Shown: positions 6,114 to 7,406 of the stretch, piece after piece
How the letters are laid out: each line of letters starts with the position of its first letter
How positions within the stretch are numbered: position 1 is the stretch's first letter
DNA from: Nitrospirota bacterium
GTDB lineage: Bacteria; Nitrospirota; Thermodesulfovibrionia; Thermodesulfovibrionales; JdFR-88
Assembly: GCA_021825785.1 (NCBI GenBank)
Contig: JAKAGP010000080.1
Span: forward strand, 1-7,406
DNA length: 7,406 nt
Direction: 5' to 3'
Notes under the pieces: generated by a model
What the model saw: the letters and a program-made list of their open reading frames with translations, nothing else
Told to the model about the DNA's origin: nothing
The model's database searches: none
Program-made: the position numbers and the translations under genes

Positions 6114-7139
6114 TTGGATATAATCGTACTTAAGCGCGACGCCTCTGAAGAGGAGCTCAAACACATCACGAAAAAACTTGAAGGTCTTGGTCTTACGTCT
6201 AAGATATCGAAGGGCACGGAGAGGACCGTTATCGGGGTCATCGGCGACACGTCGAAAGTAACCGAGGAAACGGACGACTCTTTTCGCGCCATACCGGGCG
6301 TCGAGAGCGTGATGCGCATACTGAAACCATACAAGCTGGCCAGCAGGGAATTCAAAAAAACATCCACCGTTGTCAAGTGCAAGGGCATGTCCATTGGCGG
6401 AAAGAGGATATGCGTTATCGCTGGTCCCTGTTCTGTCGAGAACAAGACGATGATGCTTGAAATCGCAAAACAGGTAAAGTCCGCGGGGGCCAATTTCATC
6501 AGGGGCGGGGCCTTCAAACCAAGGACTTCACCCTACTCCTTCCAGGGACTTGGCGAGGAAGGGCTCAAGCATCTTCAGGCCGCCAGGGAGAAAACGGGGC
6601 TTCCGATCGTAACTGAGCTCATGGACCCCAGGGACATAGAGGCCGTGGAAAAATATTCGGACATAATACAGATAGGCGCAAGGAACATGCAGAATTTCAG
6701 GCTCCTGCTGGAAGTTGGCCAGAGCAGGAAGCCGATTCTCCTTAAAAGAGGGCTTGCCGCCACCGTAAAGGAATGGCTCATGTCCGCCGAGTACATAATG
6801 AGCAGGGGCAACCATAACGTGATAATGTGCGAGAGGGGCATAAGGACATTTGAGACCGCAACAAGAAACACCCTGGACCTAAGCGCGGTGCCCGTGCTGA
6901 AGAAGCTTACCCATTTACCCGTCGTCGTGGACCCCAGCCACGGGGTCGGAGTGCTGGAGCATATACCGGCAATGGCCAAGGCCGCGGTGGCGGCCGGAGC
7001 GGACGGTCTGCTGATAGAGGTCCACACTAACCCGGAAGAGGCGCTTTCTGACGGCGAGCAGTCCCTGAGACCCGATGCCTTCAAAAAATTAATGAAGGAA
7101 CTCAAGCCGGTGGCGAAAGCCGTTGGCAGAGATATTTAA
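6114..7139 (+). CDS. aroF: 3-deoxy-7-phosphoheptulonate (DAHP) synthase, type I-beta with N-terminal regulatory domain
   Basis: The enzyme condenses phosphoenolpyruvate and erythrose 4-phosphate to DAHP, the first step of the shikimate pathway. Residues 1-80 are a ferredoxin-like domain ([15 protein letters not shown], then [11 protein letters not shown]) as in the Thermotoga maritima enzyme, where it mediates tyrosine inhibition. The TIM barrel follows, with IAGPCSV (102-108), [18 protein letters not shown] (130-147), IGARNMQNF (187-195), LLKRG (209-213) and DPSHG (273-277). The metal ligands expected from that family are all present: Cys106, His276, Glu302 and Asp313. The start is TTG at 6114-6116, set by a strong GGGAGGA ribosome site and the family N-terminus. 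The gap after hisC is 43 bp and AT-rich. Together with pheA and tyrA, it lets both end products control entry to the pathway. Confidence 0.96.
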   Translation: MDIIVLKRDASEEELKHITKKLEGLGLTSKISKGTERTVIGVIGDTSKVTEETDDSFRAIPGVESVMRILKPYKLASREFKKTSTVVKCKGMSIGGKRICVIAGPCSVENKTMMLEIAKQVKSAGANFIRGGAFKPRTSPYSFQGLGEEGLKHLQAAREKTGLPIVTELMDPRDIEAVEKYSDIIQIGARNMQNFRLLLEVGQSRKPILLKRGLAATVKEWLMSAEYIMSRGNHNVIMCERGIRTFETATRNTLDLSAVPVLKKLTHLPVVVDPSHGVGVLEHIPAMAKAAVAAGADGLLIEVHTNPEEALSDGEQSLRPDAFKKLMKELKPVAKAVGRDI

Positions 7140-7156
7140 TAAAAAAAAGCAAAAAA

Positions 7157-7406
7157 ATGTTTTTTGAAAAGACGGCAATTCTGGGGGTCGGGCTCCTGGG
7201 GGCCTCCCTGGCCCTTGCCCTGAAAAAAAAAGGCATTTCAGCAACGATATCCGGTTACGGGCGGACGGAGGAAAACCTCCGGAGGGCCCTGGAAAAAGGG
7301 ATAATAGATTCCTATTGCCTTGACCCCAGCGAGGCCGTAAGAGGGGCTGATCTCGTCGTGCTGGCAACGCCTGTTGGGACCTTCCTTGAGGTCGCAAATA
7401 TCATAA
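7157..7406 (+). CDS. tyrA: Prephenate dehydrogenase TyrA, N-terminal part (3' truncated by window edge)
   Basis: The first 83 residues of an NAD(P)-binding protein are present; the rest lies beyond the window (family members usually have about 280 residues or more). The Rossmann fingerprint GVGLLGAS (10-17) starts five residues after a strand typical of TyrA, followed by GYGRTEENLRRA (33-44) and DLVVLATPVG (65-74). The enzyme oxidatively decarboxylates prephenate to 4-hydroxyphenylpyruvate, the tyrosine branch. The ATG at 7157 is right by family alignment, since the Rossmann motif would otherwise be cut. It is preceded by two A-tracts (8 and 7 A's) and has no Shine-Dalgarno site. It lies 17 bp after aroF and completes the Phe/Tyr operon. 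Arogenate dehydrogenase is a possible alternative specificity. Confidence 0.92.
   Translation, partial: MFFEKTAILGVGLLGASLALALKKKGISATISGYGRTEENLRRALEKGIIDSYCLDPSEAVRGADLVVLATPVGTFLEVANII

Noticed and set aside
1..7406. tRNA, rRNA, riboswitch, CRISPR array or insertion sequence
   Set aside because: No cloverleaf, array of spaced repeats, transposase or terminal inverted repeats were seen. Gaps between genes are at most 177 bp, and the only sizeable ones are accounted for as promoters.

Overview
The window (7,406 bp) is ordinary, gene-dense bacterial core-metabolism DNA. It holds two oppositely oriented housekeeping clusters around a 177-bp divergent regulatory region, and a piece of an unrelated gene cut off at each end. 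The gene content (L32, PlsX and FabH together; a fused AroQ chorismate mutase/prephenate dehydratase; a type I-beta DAHP synthase) points to a free-living bacterium. Heavy use of ATA for Ile and AGG for Arg, moderate-to-high GC and the pheA-hisC-aroF-tyrA order suggest an uncultured lineage near Desulfobacterota, Nitrospirota or Omnitrophota. That placement is inference from recalled gene order, not something the sequence proves.

Left part: a histidine kinase C-terminus (+ strand, 2-292) runs into, and overlaps tail-to-tail with, the end of fabH. On the minus strand, reading right to left, are a DUF177/YceD protein, rpmF (ribosomal protein L32), plsX and fabH. These genes are tightly packed (44-bp gap, 4-bp ATGA overlap, 14-bp overlap). 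They are preceded by a good sigma-70-type promoter with a perfect TTGACA -35 box at 3030-3059. This operon couples ribosome assembly to the start of phospholipid and fatty-acid synthesis. Upstream, on the same strand, is a stand-alone protein resembling the HsdR N-terminal (PD-(D/E)XK-like) domain, with apparently degenerate active-site residues.

Middle: the region 3724-3900 separates the HsdR_N-like gene (-) from pheA (+). It carries a 21-bp-period tandem repeat, a CCAGTA/TACTGG dyad, and -10-like boxes so close to both start codons that either gene could be transcribed with no leader or almost none. Neither start codon has a visible Shine-Dalgarno sequence.

Right part: pheA (chorismate mutase-prephenate dehydratase-ACT), a HisC-type aminotransferase, aroF (DAHP synthase) and the beginning of tyrA (prephenate dehydrogenase) form an aromatic amino-acid operon. 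It covers the first committed step into the shikimate pathway and the branch from chorismate to phenylalanine and tyrosine. The aminotransferase is well placed to do the final transamination.

I found no CRISPR array, RNA gene, insertion sequence or clear intrinsic terminator, and no convincing new multi-gene system. The items most worth checking are the divergent control region with its possibly leaderless genes, and the degenerate HsdR_N-like protein.
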